This document shows, piece after piece, positions 8,852 to 19,271 of a stretch of 64,000 bases of DNA. A program made the translations under genes and the position numbers. The stretch's first letter is position 1. Every line of letters starts with the position of its first letter. The notes under the pieces were generated by a model. It was not told where the DNA came from and did not search any database. It saw only the letters and a list, made by a program, of their open reading frames with translations. This DNA comes from Streptomyces sp. LBL (GTDB lineage Bacteria; Actinomycetota; Actinomycetes; Streptomycetales; Streptomycetaceae): NCBI RefSeq assembly GCF_029893585.1, contig NZ_JARXYX010000007.1, positions 62,001 through 126,000 on the forward strand, in the 5' to 3' direction.

Positions 8852-9061
8852 GGTTGTCGGGGTGGTACTCCGAGGGGCGCCGGGTTGTCGGGGTGGTACT
8901 CCGAGGGGCGCGGCGACACGGATCAGGGCGCCCGCCTCCAAGAGACGGATCAGTGCCCCCGCCTCCAAGAGACGGGGGCCCACGAGACGTACGGGCATTC
9001 CAGTGTCAGCGCGACGCCAAGTCAGTGTCAGCGCGACGCCAAGTCCCAGTGTCAGCGCGAC
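8852..9061. repeat. Nested direct repeats ending in copies of the crp gene end
   Basis: Three repeat families lie in tandem. A 29-bp unit (GGTTGTCGGGGTGG...) occurs at 8852-8880 and 8883-8911. CCCGCCTCCAAGAGACGG occurs at 8931-8948 and 8958-8975. A 22-bp unit starting CAGTGTCAGCGCGAC occurs at 9001-9022 and 9023-9044, and its first 15 bases occur again at 9047-9061, where they are the last codons and stop of crp. The spacer thus holds two extra copies of the crp end. Confidence 0.75.
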
Positions 9062-9726
9062 CGCTTCGCCAGTCGCTCCACGTCCAGCAGGATCACGGCC
9101 CGCGCCTCCAGGCGCAGCCACCCGCGCTGGGCGAAGTCGGCGAGCGCCTTGTTCACCGTCTCGCGGGACGCGCCGACCAGTTGGGCCAGTTCCTCCTGCG
9201 TGAGGTCGTGGACGACGTGGATGCCCTCCTCGGACTGCACGCCGAAGCGCCGGGAGAGGTCGAGCAGCGCGCGGGCCACGCGGCCGGGGACGTCCGAGAA
9301 GACCAGGTCGGACATCGCGTCGTTGGTGCGGCGCAGTCGGCGGGCCACGGCGCGCAGGAGGGCGCCGGCCACCTCGGGGCGCACGTTCAGCCAGGGCTGG
9401 AGGTCGCCGTGACCGAGACCCAGCAGCTTGACCTCGGTCAGCGCGGTGGCGGTCGCCGTGCGCGGGCCCGGGTCGAAGAGGGACAGTTCGCCGATGAGCT
9501 CGCCGGGTCCGACGACGGCCAGCATGTTCTCGCGGCCGTCGGGGGAAGTGCGGTGGAGCTTGACCTTGCCCTCGGTGACGACGTAGAGCCGGTCTCCGGG
9601 GTCGCCTTCGTGGAAGAGCGAGTCGCCGCGGGCGAGGGTCACCTCACTCATGGAGGCGCGGAGCTCGGCGGCCTGCTCGTCGTCGAGAGCCGCGAAGAGC
9701 GGGTTGCGCCGCAGAACGTCGTCCAC
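9052..9726 (-). CDS. crp: Crp/Fnr-family transcription regulator (cAMP receptor protein)
   Basis: A 224-residue cyclic-nucleotide-binding regulator. The N-terminal beta-barrel contains [16 protein letters not shown] and the phosphate-binding cassette [18 protein letters not shown]; the C-terminal winged helix includes [20 protein letters not shown]. In Streptomyces Crp is known to control germination, growth and many antibiotic clusters. The GTG at 9726 is chosen: AAGGAG lies about eight bases upstream and it gives the expected length. An in-frame ATG at 9795 would add 23 unconserved residues. It is divergent from nth, with about 250 bases between the two starts. Confidence 0.93.
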   Translation of the reverse strand: MDDVLRRNPLFAALDDEQAAELRASMSEVTLARGDSLFHEGDPGDRLYVVTEGKVKLHRTSPDGRENMLAVVGPGELIGELSLFDPGPRTATATALTEVKLLGLGHGDLQPWLNVRPEVAGALLRAVARRLRRTNDAMSDLVFSDVPGRVARALLDLSRRFGVQSEEGIHVVHDLTQEELAQLVGASRETVNKALADFAQRGWLRLEARAVILLDVERLAKRSR

Positions 9727-9976
9727 GAGTTCTCTCCTTGTCGCCTGCTCGGGGGATCTTGCTCCCCCTTGGTACCAGGGGACCGTGTTCCCCATTCTGC
9801 CGGACAGTCCAAACAGTGTGATCTGTCACAAGAATGCAGCACGCGTGTCCCGGGATAAGCGGCAGGGGTCCAATTGGGGGCCGATCTTCGAGGTCGGGGG
9901 CGGATGTCAGTGTCGGGCTTTAGGCTGGCCGGGTGTCCAAAACGCGGTGAGAACACAGGCCAAGGGGGCTGGACGG

Positions 9977-11140
9977 GTGGCTGTACGTCGGGATTCCGCT
10001 GTGGGCGAACAGGACTCCGGCGACGGAAAGAAAACGGCAAAAGCGACAGAGAAGGCTCCGGTGAAGAAGGCGACGTCCAAGAAGGCTGCCCCGGCGAGGA
10101 AGGCTGCCCCGGCGAAGACGGCTGACCTGACGGAGGGTGCCGGTCTCGCGGAGGAGGGTGCTCCGGCGGAGGGTCGCGATCCGGCGCAGGGTGGCGATCC
10201 GGCGGAGAACGCCGCCGCCCCGGTGAAGGAAGCGGCTCCCCTGAAGAAGGCGACCGTCGCGCCCCGGAAGGCCGCCGTCGCCGTCAAGAGCGCTGCTCCC
10301 ACGAAGGCCACCGCTCCCGTCACAAGCGCCGCTCCCGCGAAGGCCGTCGCGTCCCGGCCGCCGAAGAACGAGTCGCACACCGCCCTCGTTCGCCGCGCCC
10401 GCCGTGTCAACCGCGCGCTCGCCGAGGTCTATCCGTATGCCCACCCCGAACTGGACTTCGAGAACCCCTTCCAGCTGATCGTCGCCACGGTCCTGTCCGC
10501 CCAGACCACCGATCTGAGGGTCAATCAGACGACGCCCGGCCTCTTCGCCAAGTACCCCACCCCGGAGGACCTGGCCGCCGCCAACCCGGAGGAGGTCGAG
10601 GAGATCCTGCGGCCCACCGGGTTCTTCCGGGCCAAGACCAAGTCCGTCATAGGGCTGTCCAAGACCCTGGTGGAGGAGTTCGGGGGCGAGGTCCCCGGGC
10701 GACTGGAGGATCTCGTCAAGCTGCCCGGTGTGGGCCGTAAGACCGCCTTCGTGGTGTTGGGTAATGCCTTTGGGCGGCCCGGTATCACCGTGGACACGCA
10801 CTTCCAGCGGCTGGTCCGGCGCTGGCAGTGGACCGCCGAGACCGACCCCGACAAGATCGAGGCCGCCGTCGGTGCGCTCTTCCCCAAGAGCGAGTGGACG
10901 ATGCTCTCGCATCACGTGATCTTCCACGGCCGCCGCATCTGCCACGCCCGCAAGCCCGCCTGTGGCGCCTGTCCCATCGCCCCGCTCTGCCCGGCGTACG
11001 GCGAGGGCGAGACGGATCCGGAGAAGGCGGAGAAGCTGCTCAAGTACGAGAAGGGCGGCTTCCCGGGCCAGCGCCTGAAGCCCCCGCAGGCCTATCTGGA
11101 TGCGGGCGGCACGCCCGCGCCGCCGTTGGGGGCCGGGTGA
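9977..11140 (+). CDS. nth: Endonuclease III with a long Lys/Ala/Pro-rich N-terminal tail
   Basis: A base-excision repair DNA glycosylase/AP lyase for oxidised pyrimidines, 387 residues from the GTG at 9977, which has AAGGGGG nine bases upstream. The C-terminal 250 residues are the enzyme: helix-hairpin-helix [12 protein letters not shown] with the catalytic lysine, [11 protein letters not shown] with the catalytic aspartate, and the [4Fe-4S] loop C-x6-C-x2-C-x5-C beginning CHARKPAC. The first 130 or so residues are a repetitive, basic, histone-H1-like tail ([15 protein letters not shown]) that probably adds non-specific DNA binding. Tail length depends on the start; a GTG at 9947 is an alternative without a ribosome binding site. 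Confidence 0.92.
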   Translation: MAVRRDSAVGEQDSGDGKKTAKATEKAPVKKATSKKAAPARKAAPAKTADLTEGAGLAEEGAPAEGRDPAQGGDPAENAAAPVKEAAPLKKATVAPRKAAVAVKSAAPTKATAPVTSAAPAKAVASRPPKNESHTALVRRARRVNRALAEVYPYAHPELDFENPFQLIVATVLSAQTTDLRVNQTTPGLFAKYPTPEDLAAANPEEVEEILRPTGFFRAKTKSVIGLSKTLVEEFGGEVPGRLEDLVKLPGVGRKTAFVVLGNAFGRPGITVDTHFQRLVRRWQWTAETDPDKIEAAVGALFPKSEWTMLSHHVIFHGRRICHARKPACGACPIAPLCPAYGEGETDPEKAEKLLKYEKGGFPGQRLKPPQAYLDAGGTPAPPLGAG

Positions 11141-11228
11141 CCCGCCGTACGACACCTCCTTGGGCACGTTCCCAGGAACGATCTCGGGGCCGGCGGGCGT
11201 TGGATCGATCAGGACGACGGGGGTGGCG

Positions 11229-11924
11229 ATGACGCGCGCGAGCAACACACAAGGCGGTCCGGTGGCACTCAGCGGGGAGGGCCTGCCGAAATGGCTGGAC
11301 CCGGTGGTGCACGCGGTGGAGACGGTCGAGCCGTTGCAGCTCAGCCGCTTCCTGCCGCCGGCGGACGGCGCGGGGCGGCAGTCCGCCGTCCTGGTCCTGT
11401 TCGGCGAGGGTGAGCGCGGGCCCGAACTGCTCCTCATGGAGCGGGCGAGCTCGCTGCGGTCGCACGCCGGACAACCGTCCTTCCCAGGAGGTGCGCTGGA
11501 TCCGCAGGACGGCGATCCGAAGGGCGACGGGCCACTCAGGGCCGCCCTGCGCGAGGCCGAGGAGGAGACGGGACTCGATCCGACCGGCGTCCAGCTCTTC
11601 GGCGTGCTGCCCAGGGTGTACATCCCGGTCAGCAGCTTCGTCGTGACGCCCGTAGTGGGCTGGTGGCGCGAGCCGTCCCCGGTGGGAGTGGTCGACCCGA
11701 ACGAGACGGCGAGGGTTTTCACCGTCCCCGTGGCGGATCTCACGGACCCCGGCAACCGCGCCACCACCGTTCACCCCAGGGGCCACATCGGTCCGGCATT
11801 TCTGGTCGAATCAACCCTGGTGTGGGGCTTCACCGCTGGGATCATCGACCGTCTGCTCCACTACTCGGGCTGGGAGCGCCCCTGGGACCGGGACAAGCAG
11901 GTCCCTCTCGACTGGCGTGCATGA
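11229..11924 (+). CDS. NUDIX CoA diphosphatase-like hydrolase
   Basis: A 231-residue NUDIX hydrolase of the coenzyme A pyrophosphatase group. The group-specific segment just before the Nudix box is LRSHAGQPSFPGGALD, and the box itself is ALREAEEETGLD. Members cleave CoA or short acyl-CoA to phosphopantetheine and ADP. The ATG at 11229 (MTRASN) follows GGGGGTGG. It sits between nth and the membrane protease gene, with about 90 and 50 bases of spacing, so the three may be one transcription unit. Confidence 0.87.
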   Translation: MTRASNTQGGPVALSGEGLPKWLDPVVHAVETVEPLQLSRFLPPADGAGRQSAVLVLFGEGERGPELLLMERASSLRSHAGQPSFPGGALDPQDGDPKGDGPLRAALREAEEETGLDPTGVQLFGVLPRVYIPVSSFVVTPVVGWWREPSPVGVVDPNETARVFTVPVADLTDPGNRATTVHPRGHIGPAFLVESTLVWGFTAGIIDRLLHYSGWERPWDRDKQVPLDWRA

Positions 11925-11972
11925 CACAGTGTCTGCCGTGTTGTGCAAAGTGATGAGGCGAGGCCTGAACCG

Positions 11973-13172
11973 GTGAACGTGCTGGACATCCTGTTGCTGG
12001 TCGCCGCGCTGTGGTTCGCGGTCGTCGGCTACCGCCAGGGCTTCGTCGTCGGCATCCTGTCAGTGATCGGGTTCCTGGGCGGCGGTCTCGTCGCGGTCTA
12101 CCTGCTGCCCGTCATCTGGGACGCGCTGACCGACAACTCCGAGGTGAGCACCACCGCCGCCGTCGTCGCGGTCGTCGTCGTCATCGTCTGCGCCTCCGTC
12201 GGCCAGGCGCTGACCACCCACCTCGGCAACAAACTGCGCCGGTACATCACCTGGTCCCCGGCCCGCGCCCTGGACGCCACCGGCGGCGCCCTGGTCAACG
12301 TCGTCGCGATGCTCCTGGTGGCCTGGCTGATCGGCTCGGCCCTCGCCGGCACCACCCTGCCGACACTCGGCAAGGAGGTCCGCAGCTCCAATGTGCTCCT
12401 CGGTGTCTCCAGGGCGCTGCCCGACCAGGCCGACACCTGGTTCGCGGACTTCTCCTCGGTCCTCGCGCAGAACGGCTTCCCGCAGGTCTTCAGCCCCTTC
12501 GCGAACGAGCCGATCACCAACGTCCGTCCCCCCGACCCGGCCCTCGCCACCAGCCCGGTCACCACCCGCGCCCAGCGCTCCATCGTCAAGGTCATGGGTA
12601 CCGCCCAGAGTTGCGGCAAGGTCCTGGAGGGTTCGGGCTTCGTCTTCGGCGACCGTCGCGTCATGACCAACGCGCACGTGGTCGGGGGCGTCGACGAGCC
12701 CACGGTCCAGATAGGCGGCGAGGGCAGGAAGTACGACGCCACGGTCGTCCTCTACGACTGGCAGCGTGACATCGCCGTACTGGACGTACCGGACCTGAGC
12801 GCGCCCGCGCTGAAGTTCACCTCGCAGGACGCGGCCGGCGGGGAGGGTGCGATCGTCGCGGGCTTCCCGGAGAACGGGGCGTACGACGTCCGCGCCGCGC
12901 GCGTGCGCGGGCGCATCACGGCCAACGGCCCGGACATCTACCACCGGGGCACCGTCCGCCGCGATGTCTACTCCCTGTACGCGATGGTCCGCCAGGGCAA
13001 CTCCGGCGGCCCCCTGCTCACCCCTCAAGGGAAGGTGTACGGCGTGGTCTTCGCGAAGTCCCTCGACGACGCCGACACCGGGTACGCGCTCACCGCGGAC
13101 GAGATCCAGGAGGACATCGCCCAGGGACGTGCCGCGAACCAGCAGGTGGACAGCGACAGCTGCGCACTGTGA
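11973..13172 (+). CDS. MarP-like membrane serine protease (CvpA-type N-terminus plus trypsin-like domain)
   Basis: A 399-residue membrane protease. The first 130 or so residues form four hydrophobic helices of the CvpA/colicin V type. The extracytoplasmic chymotrypsin-like domain carries the triad His in MTNAHVVGG (about 235), Asp in RDIAVLDV (about 265) and Ser in GNSGGPLL (about 342). The mycobacterial homologue MarP is known for acid and oxidative stress resistance; a similar envelope role here is inferred. The GTG at 11973 (VNVLDILLLVAALW) starts directly at the first helix. It is the last gene before the convergent hydrolase. Confidence 0.88.
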   Translation: MNVLDILLLVAALWFAVVGYRQGFVVGILSVIGFLGGGLVAVYLLPVIWDALTDNSEVSTTAAVVAVVVVIVCASVGQALTTHLGNKLRRYITWSPARALDATGGALVNVVAMLLVAWLIGSALAGTTLPTLGKEVRSSNVLLGVSRALPDQADTWFADFSSVLAQNGFPQVFSPFANEPITNVRPPDPALATSPVTTRAQRSIVKVMGTAQSCGKVLEGSGFVFGDRRVMTNAHVVGGVDEPTVQIGGEGRKYDATVVLYDWQRDIAVLDVPDLSAPALKFTSQDAAGGEGAIVAGFPENGAYDVRAARVRGRITANGPDIYHRGTVRRDVYSLYAMVRQGNSGGPLLTPQGKVYGVVFAKSLDDADTGYALTADEIQEDIAQGRAANQQVDSDSCAL

Positions 13173-13580
13173 GCCGGAGTTCGAAGAGCTCGGGGCGGAG
13201 AAAGGGTGTGCGTCAGCTTCGCGGGTGACGGAGTCGGACCGAGACCCAGCGGGCCCGGCGGCGCAGGATGTGCGGGATGCCCACCCGGAGGTCCGTGCCG
13301 CCCGGCATGTCGGGGGCACCGCCTCGCTGGTGGGAGCTCAGGCCAAAGGCCGAGCGGCGATTGCGTGCTACGTCACTGTAGTCGTGCGTCCAGCCCATAC
13401 CCGGACGTGTGCCCCGCCCCAAGGTCGATAACCGCCCCCGGGCCCTCCAATCGGCCTATGCGCCAGGCAAATGGCCGTTCGTAGGACAGGTGTTCAGCGT
13501 CCGGATGCCGGGCCCATCGGCTCGGTCACCGATCACTCACCGATCACTCACCGATCACTCACCGATGAGACACCGATGAG
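13173..13580. other. Spacer between convergent genes; no gene seen apart from gene-end repeats
   Basis: About 400 bases between the protease stop and the end of the convergent hydrolase. Small frames on both strands have arginine- and proline-rich, unconserved-looking translations and I do not call them. The right end is a tandem repeat described separately. Confidence 0.4.
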
Positions 13581-13591
13581 TCACCGATCGG
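13524..13591. repeat. Tandem copies of the hydrolase gene end (11-bp unit)
   Basis: GATCACTCACC-type units of 11 bases repeat three to four times at 13530-13565, followed by degenerate units up to 13591. Read on the minus strand each contains GATCGGTGA, which is exactly the last two codons and stop of the adjacent hydrolase gene. Confidence 0.7.
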
Positions 13592-14531
13592 GTTCGGAGT
13601 CCTTCAGCCAGTTGACCAGTTCGGTGGAGAAGGCGGCCGGATCCTCTTCGTGCGGGAAGTGCCCCAGCCCGTCGAACAGCCGCCAGCGGTACGGCGCTTC
13701 GACGTACTCCCCGGAACCGGCCGCGCTCCGGGTGCGCATCACGGGATCGAGGGATCCGTGCAGATGCAGCGTCGGCACCCGCACCGGCCGCTTCATGCGC
13801 CGGTTGAACTGGATGCCGTCCGGGCGGGCCAGGGAACGGACCATCCAGCGGTACGGCTCGATCGAACAGTGCGCGGTCGACGGGATGCAGATCGCGCGAC
13901 GGTACGTCTCCACCGCCTCGTCGTCCGGCAGCCGCGGGCCCGACCAGTCCCGGATGAGCCGGCCGACGAGCGCGGCGTCGTCCGCGGTCAGCTGTCTCTC
14001 GGGCACCCAGGGGCGCTGGAACCCCCAGATGTAGGAACCGGCGCGCGTCTGCTTGACGTCGGAGAGCATCGCCGAGCGCCAGCGCCGGGGGTGCGGCATC
14101 GAGGTGACCACGAGCCGCCGTACGAGCTTGGGGCGCATCGTGGCCGCCGTCCATGCCAGATAGCCGCCCAGGTCGTGGCCGACCAGCGCGGCGTCCGGTT
14201 CGCCGAGGGAGCGGATCACGCCGGTGATGTCGAGAGCGAGGTTGGCGGGGTCGTAGCCGCGCGGGGTGCGGTCGCTGCCGCCGACGCCCCTGAGGTCCAT
14301 GGCGACGGCCCGGTAGCCCGCGTCGGCCAGCGCGGTGAGCTGGTGCCGCCAGGTCCACCAGAACTGGGGGAAGCCGTGCAGCAGCAGCACCAGGGGCCCG
14401 TCACCCAGCTCGGCGATGTGGAAGCGCGCGCCATTGGCAGCCACGTCCCGGTGCGTCACCTTTGCCCCGCCGGGAACGCCGACGCGTACGAGGGAAGCGG
14501 GTTGCGCCCAAGGGGCGGCGGGGTCCGTCAT
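13581..14531 (-). CDS. Alpha/beta hydrolase, epoxide-hydrolase-like
   Basis: A 316-residue alpha/beta hydrolase. The oxyanion-hole motif is HGFPQFWWTWR. The nucleophile elbow is GHDLGG, with aspartate where esterases have serine, as in epoxide hydrolases and haloalkane dehalogenases. The C-terminal GLGHFPHEE supplies the catalytic histidine. The first 30 residues are an unconserved extension. Its ATG overlaps the stop of the upstream holin-like gene by four bases, so the two are coupled. The natural substrate is unknown. Confidence 0.88.
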   Translation of the reverse strand: MTDPAAPWAQPASLVRVGVPGGAKVTHRDVAANGARFHIAELGDGPLVLLLHGFPQFWWTWRHQLTALADAGYRAVAMDLRGVGGSDRTPRGYDPANLALDITGVIRSLGEPDAALVGHDLGGYLAWTAATMRPKLVRRLVVTSMPHPRRWRSAMLSDVKQTRAGSYIWGFQRPWVPERQLTADDAALVGRLIRDWSGPRLPDDEAVETYRRAICIPSTAHCSIEPYRWMVRSLARPDGIQFNRRMKRPVRVPTLHLHGSLDPVMRTRSAAGSGEYVEAPYRWRLFDGLGHFPHEEDPAAFSTELVNWLKDSEPDR

Positions 14532-15019
14532 GACGATGAGCGTGCCACAGCCTCGATGGCCTTCGCGTCCGTAACCCCGCCCTCCAGCGTCGGCCGGGGG
14601 TGCGGCTTGGCGTTCTGCAGGACGCCCGCCGTCTCCTTCATCGACGCCGCGACCTTCTGCGGGCCCTTGCCCTTCTTGGCCTTCTTCGCGAACACCACGC
14701 CGATCAGGGCGAGGACACCGGCCACGAGCATGTTGGCCGCGAAGGACAGCACGAAACAGATCGCGAGGTTCCAGTCGCTCCAGGTCCGGATGCCGTACGC
14801 CAGCGCGAAGTTCAGCATCGGCAGCGAGAACACCGCCACCACGCCGGCCGCCATGAGTGCGCCGCCGCTGGTCGCGCCGCGCTTGACGTCGTGTTTGAGC
14901 TGCGCCTTCGCCAGCGCGATCTCGTCGTGCACCAACGCGGACATCTCAGTGGTCGCCGAGGCGAACAACTGGCCGATGCTGCGTTCGGCGCCGACCGGGC
15001 TGCCGTCGGGTGCGCTCAT
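14528..15019 (-). CDS. Actinobacterial holin-X/DUF1469-type membrane protein
   Basis: A 163-residue protein with an amphipathic N-terminal part (SIGQLFASATTEMSALVHDEIALAKAQ) followed by two hydrophobic helices at about 52-75 and 83-112 and a basic tail. This is the phage-holin-3_6/holin-X layout that is widespread on actinobacterial chromosomes. Despite the name there is no lysis cassette nearby, and its role is unknown. It is translationally coupled to the epoxide-hydrolase-like gene. Confidence 0.8.
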   Translation of the reverse strand: MSAPDGSPVGAERSIGQLFASATTEMSALVHDEIALAKAQLKHDVKRGATSGGALMAAGVVAVFSLPMLNFALAYGIRTWSDWNLAICFVLSFAANMLVAGVLALIGVVFAKKAKKGKGPQKVAASMKETAGVLQNAKPHPRPTLEGGVTDAKAIEAVARSSS

Positions 15020-15140
15020 CGCGGTCTCCCTCTTCCTTCTGCGTACGGTTCCGTCTTCTGCCTGAGTGCGTACGGTTCCGTCATTTGTACCGTCTCGTCA
15101 GATCATGCCGGACGGCCGTTCTCCTCGCCTGCCCCGCCCG

Positions 15141-16553
15141 TCACTTCGGCAAGTCCGCGTCGTTCGGCGGCCGTCGTTCGGCGGCCTTCTGCTCGGCGAT
15201 CCGGCGGTGCTCGGCGGCCTTGCGGTCGTAGATCCCGGCCATCCGCAGGTGGTAGGCCGGATCGTCCTCCTCGTAGATGTCGGGGATGCCGTCGAGGTCG
15301 TCGTCGCGCTCCTCGGCCTCCCACAACCTGCGGTGCTTGGCGTTCCGTATCTTCAGCAGCACCGTCGCGAGGCCCGCCGCGATGAGGGAGCCGGTCAGTA
15401 CGGAGGCCTTGACCTCGTCCGTCATCGTCGCGTCGCCGGCGAAGGCCAGCTCGCCGATGAGCAGCGACACGGTGAAGCCGATGCCGGCCAGCGTCGCCAC
15501 CGCGAACACGTCCGCCCACTCCAGGTCGTCGCTGAGCGAGGCGCGGGTGAAGCGGGCGGTCAGCCAGGTCCCGCCGAAGATGCCGATCGCCTTGCCGAGG
15601 ACCAGCCCGAGAACGACACCGAGGGTCTCCGGCTGGGTGACGACCTCGCCGAGTGCCCCGCCGGAGATGGCGACACCAGCACTGAACAACGCGAACAGCG
15701 GCACGGCCAGGCCCGCCGACAACGGACGGACGAGATGTTCGATGCGCTCACCGGGCGAGCGCGCCTCGCCCTCACGCCGCGCGCAGCGCAGCATCAGGCC
15801 CATCGCTACGCCCGCGATGGTGGCGTGGACGCCGCTGTTGTACATCAGCGCCCAGATGACGAGCGCGAGCGGGATGTACACGTACCACCCGCGTACGCCC
15901 TTCCGCAGCAGCAGCCAGAAGACGGCGAGGCCGACGGCCGCGCCGCCGAGCGCGGCGAGGTTGATGTCCGCCGTGAAGAAGACCGCGATGATCAGGATCG
16001 CGAAGAGGTCGTCGACGACGGCGAGTGTCAGCAGGAAGGCGCGCAGGGCGCTCGGCAGGGACGTACCGATGACGGCGAGGACCGCCAGCGCGAAGGCGAT
16101 GTCGGTGGCGGTGGGGACGGCCCAGCCCTGGAGCGAGCCGCCGCCGGTGACGGCGGTGAGCGTGTAGACCAGCGCCGGTACGGCCATCCCGCACAGGGCC
16201 GCGACCACGGGCAGCGCGGCCGCCTTGGGGTCTCGGAGGTCGCCGGCGACAAGTTCGCGTTTGAGTTCGATGCCGGCGACGAAGAAGAAGATCGCGAGCA
16301 GTCCGTCGGCGGCCCAGTGGGCGATCGACAGGTTCAGGCCGAGAGCCTCGGGGCCGAGGTGGAAATGGCTGACGCTCTCATAGCTGTCATGTAGGGCCGG
16401 GGTGTTCACCCAGATCAGCGCGGCTACGGCGGCGATCAGAAGCAGGACACCACCGACGGTCTCGGTGCGCAGCGCGTCCGCCACGAAGTTCCGCTCGGGC
16501 AGGGAGAGCCGTCCGAGGACCTTGCGGGCGGGGTCGGTGCGGGGCGCGGACAC
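15141..16553 (-). CDS. nhaA: Na+/H+ antiporter NhaA
   Basis: A 470-residue NhaA-type antiporter that exchanges protons for sodium at the cytoplasmic membrane. Family motifs include FFFVAGIELKRELVAGDL, the ion-binding aspartate pair in LAVVDDLFAI, and the discontinuous helices near ATDIAFALAVLA. The C-terminus carries an extra acidic and basic cytoplasmic tail of about 60 residues. The GTG at 16553 is chosen because GGAGGT lies seven bases upstream; an ATG at 16613 would add 20 unlikely residues. The stop is about 120 bases from the holin-like gene. Confidence 0.93.
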   Translation of the reverse strand: MSAPRTDPARKVLGRLSLPERNFVADALRTETVGGVLLLIAAVAALIWVNTPALHDSYESVSHFHLGPEALGLNLSIAHWAADGLLAIFFFVAGIELKRELVAGDLRDPKAAALPVVAALCGMAVPALVYTLTAVTGGGSLQGWAVPTATDIAFALAVLAVIGTSLPSALRAFLLTLAVVDDLFAILIIAVFFTADINLAALGGAAVGLAVFWLLLRKGVRGWYVYIPLALVIWALMYNSGVHATIAGVAMGLMLRCARREGEARSPGERIEHLVRPLSAGLAVPLFALFSAGVAISGGALGEVVTQPETLGVVLGLVLGKAIGIFGGTWLTARFTRASLSDDLEWADVFAVATLAGIGFTVSLLIGELAFAGDATMTDEVKASVLTGSLIAAGLATVLLKIRNAKHRRLWEAEERDDDLDGIPDIYEEDDPAYHLRMAGIYDRKAAEHRRIAEQKAAERRPPNDADLPK

Positions 16554-16677
16554 GGGGAGACCTCCGGTCGGTGGGCAGGACGGAGCACTTGCCGACCAGA
16601 CTTCCCGGCGCACCTATGTGGTTAGTTTACCTAAGATGCGCGAGGAGGAATACGGTGATCCTCACATTAGGAGCGAA

Positions 16678-16712
16678 AGGGGCACCCGGCGCACTTGTGC
16701 CCGGGTGCCCCT
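16678..16712 (-). terminator. Terminator hairpin of acsA
   Basis: A perfect 12-bp stem (AGGGGCACCCGG with its complement at 16701-16712) and an 11-base loop, 18 bases beyond the acsA stop. There is no T tract. The stem is symmetrical, so it would also protect nhaA from incoming transcription. Confidence 0.75.
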
Positions 16713-16729
16713 CACTGCCGTACGTACTC

Positions 16730-18691
<1,962 letters not shown>

Positions 18692-18956
18692 CGTCCCGTC
18701 TCCCCCTTCGTCAGGGTGGCCAGGCTTTCGTTGCTCACGGCATCTGCCTTTCCCAGGGTGTCCGTTGTGTCCCAGGCCACAGCTCATCAGACCCGAGGGG
18801 CCGGTGACAAGGTCGACGGGAAAAGTGGTTTAGACCTGTCTTCCGTCCTGGCCGTGCGGGGCCCCCGGGTCTCTTCGACGGCTCTGGCCGGGTCATTCGT
18901 ACCCACGGACGCCGACCGGGGGTAGTGCAGCGGCTGTAACGCCTTTCACACGTGGC

Positions 18957-19265
18957 CCACTCGGCCTGTGGGGGGCGGGTCTCGGGGTGGCGGGAGGGGT
19001 GGGGTGGGGTGGGGCTTCGGGGGTGGGGGCGCGTCGGGCAGGAGCCGCGCAGCGGGCCGGGCCGAGGGGTGGATCCATGGATCGGGGCTGGGGCTGGGGC
19101 TGGGGCTGGGGCTGGGCGCGAGCCGGGAGCTGAGGGGCGGGCCGGGGTCGGGGCTCGAGGCGGATCGTGAGCCGGGGCGGGGCGGGGCGGGGCGGGAGCC
19201 GAGGTCCTGGGCCCGGACCCTGGGCCCGGACCCTGGGCCCGGACCCTGGCCCGGACCCAGGCCCG
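18957..19265. repeat. Gene-free, G-rich low-complexity spacer with several tandem repeats
   Basis: Between acsA and the SulP gene about 500 bases carry no convincing gene. The plus strand contains a GGGGT run near 18990-19012, five GGGGCT units at about 19083-19115, GGGGC units at about 19175-19196, and three copies of GACCCTGGGCCCG at about 19213-19250 followed by degenerate ones. Several blocks satisfy the four-G-run rule for G-quadruplexes. Open frames across it encode only Gly/Arg/Pro-rich sequence and are repeat artefacts. Confidence 0.65.
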
Positions 19266-19271
19266 GACAGC

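Noticed and set aside
13213..13422. A 69-codon minus-strand frame in the spacer after the protease gene
   Set aside because: No start signal, Arg-rich, and overlaps the gene-end repeat region.
14528..15019. Holin gene as evidence of a prophage
   Set aside because: Holin-X-type proteins are ordinary chromosomal membrane proteins in actinobacteria; there are no other phage genes around it.
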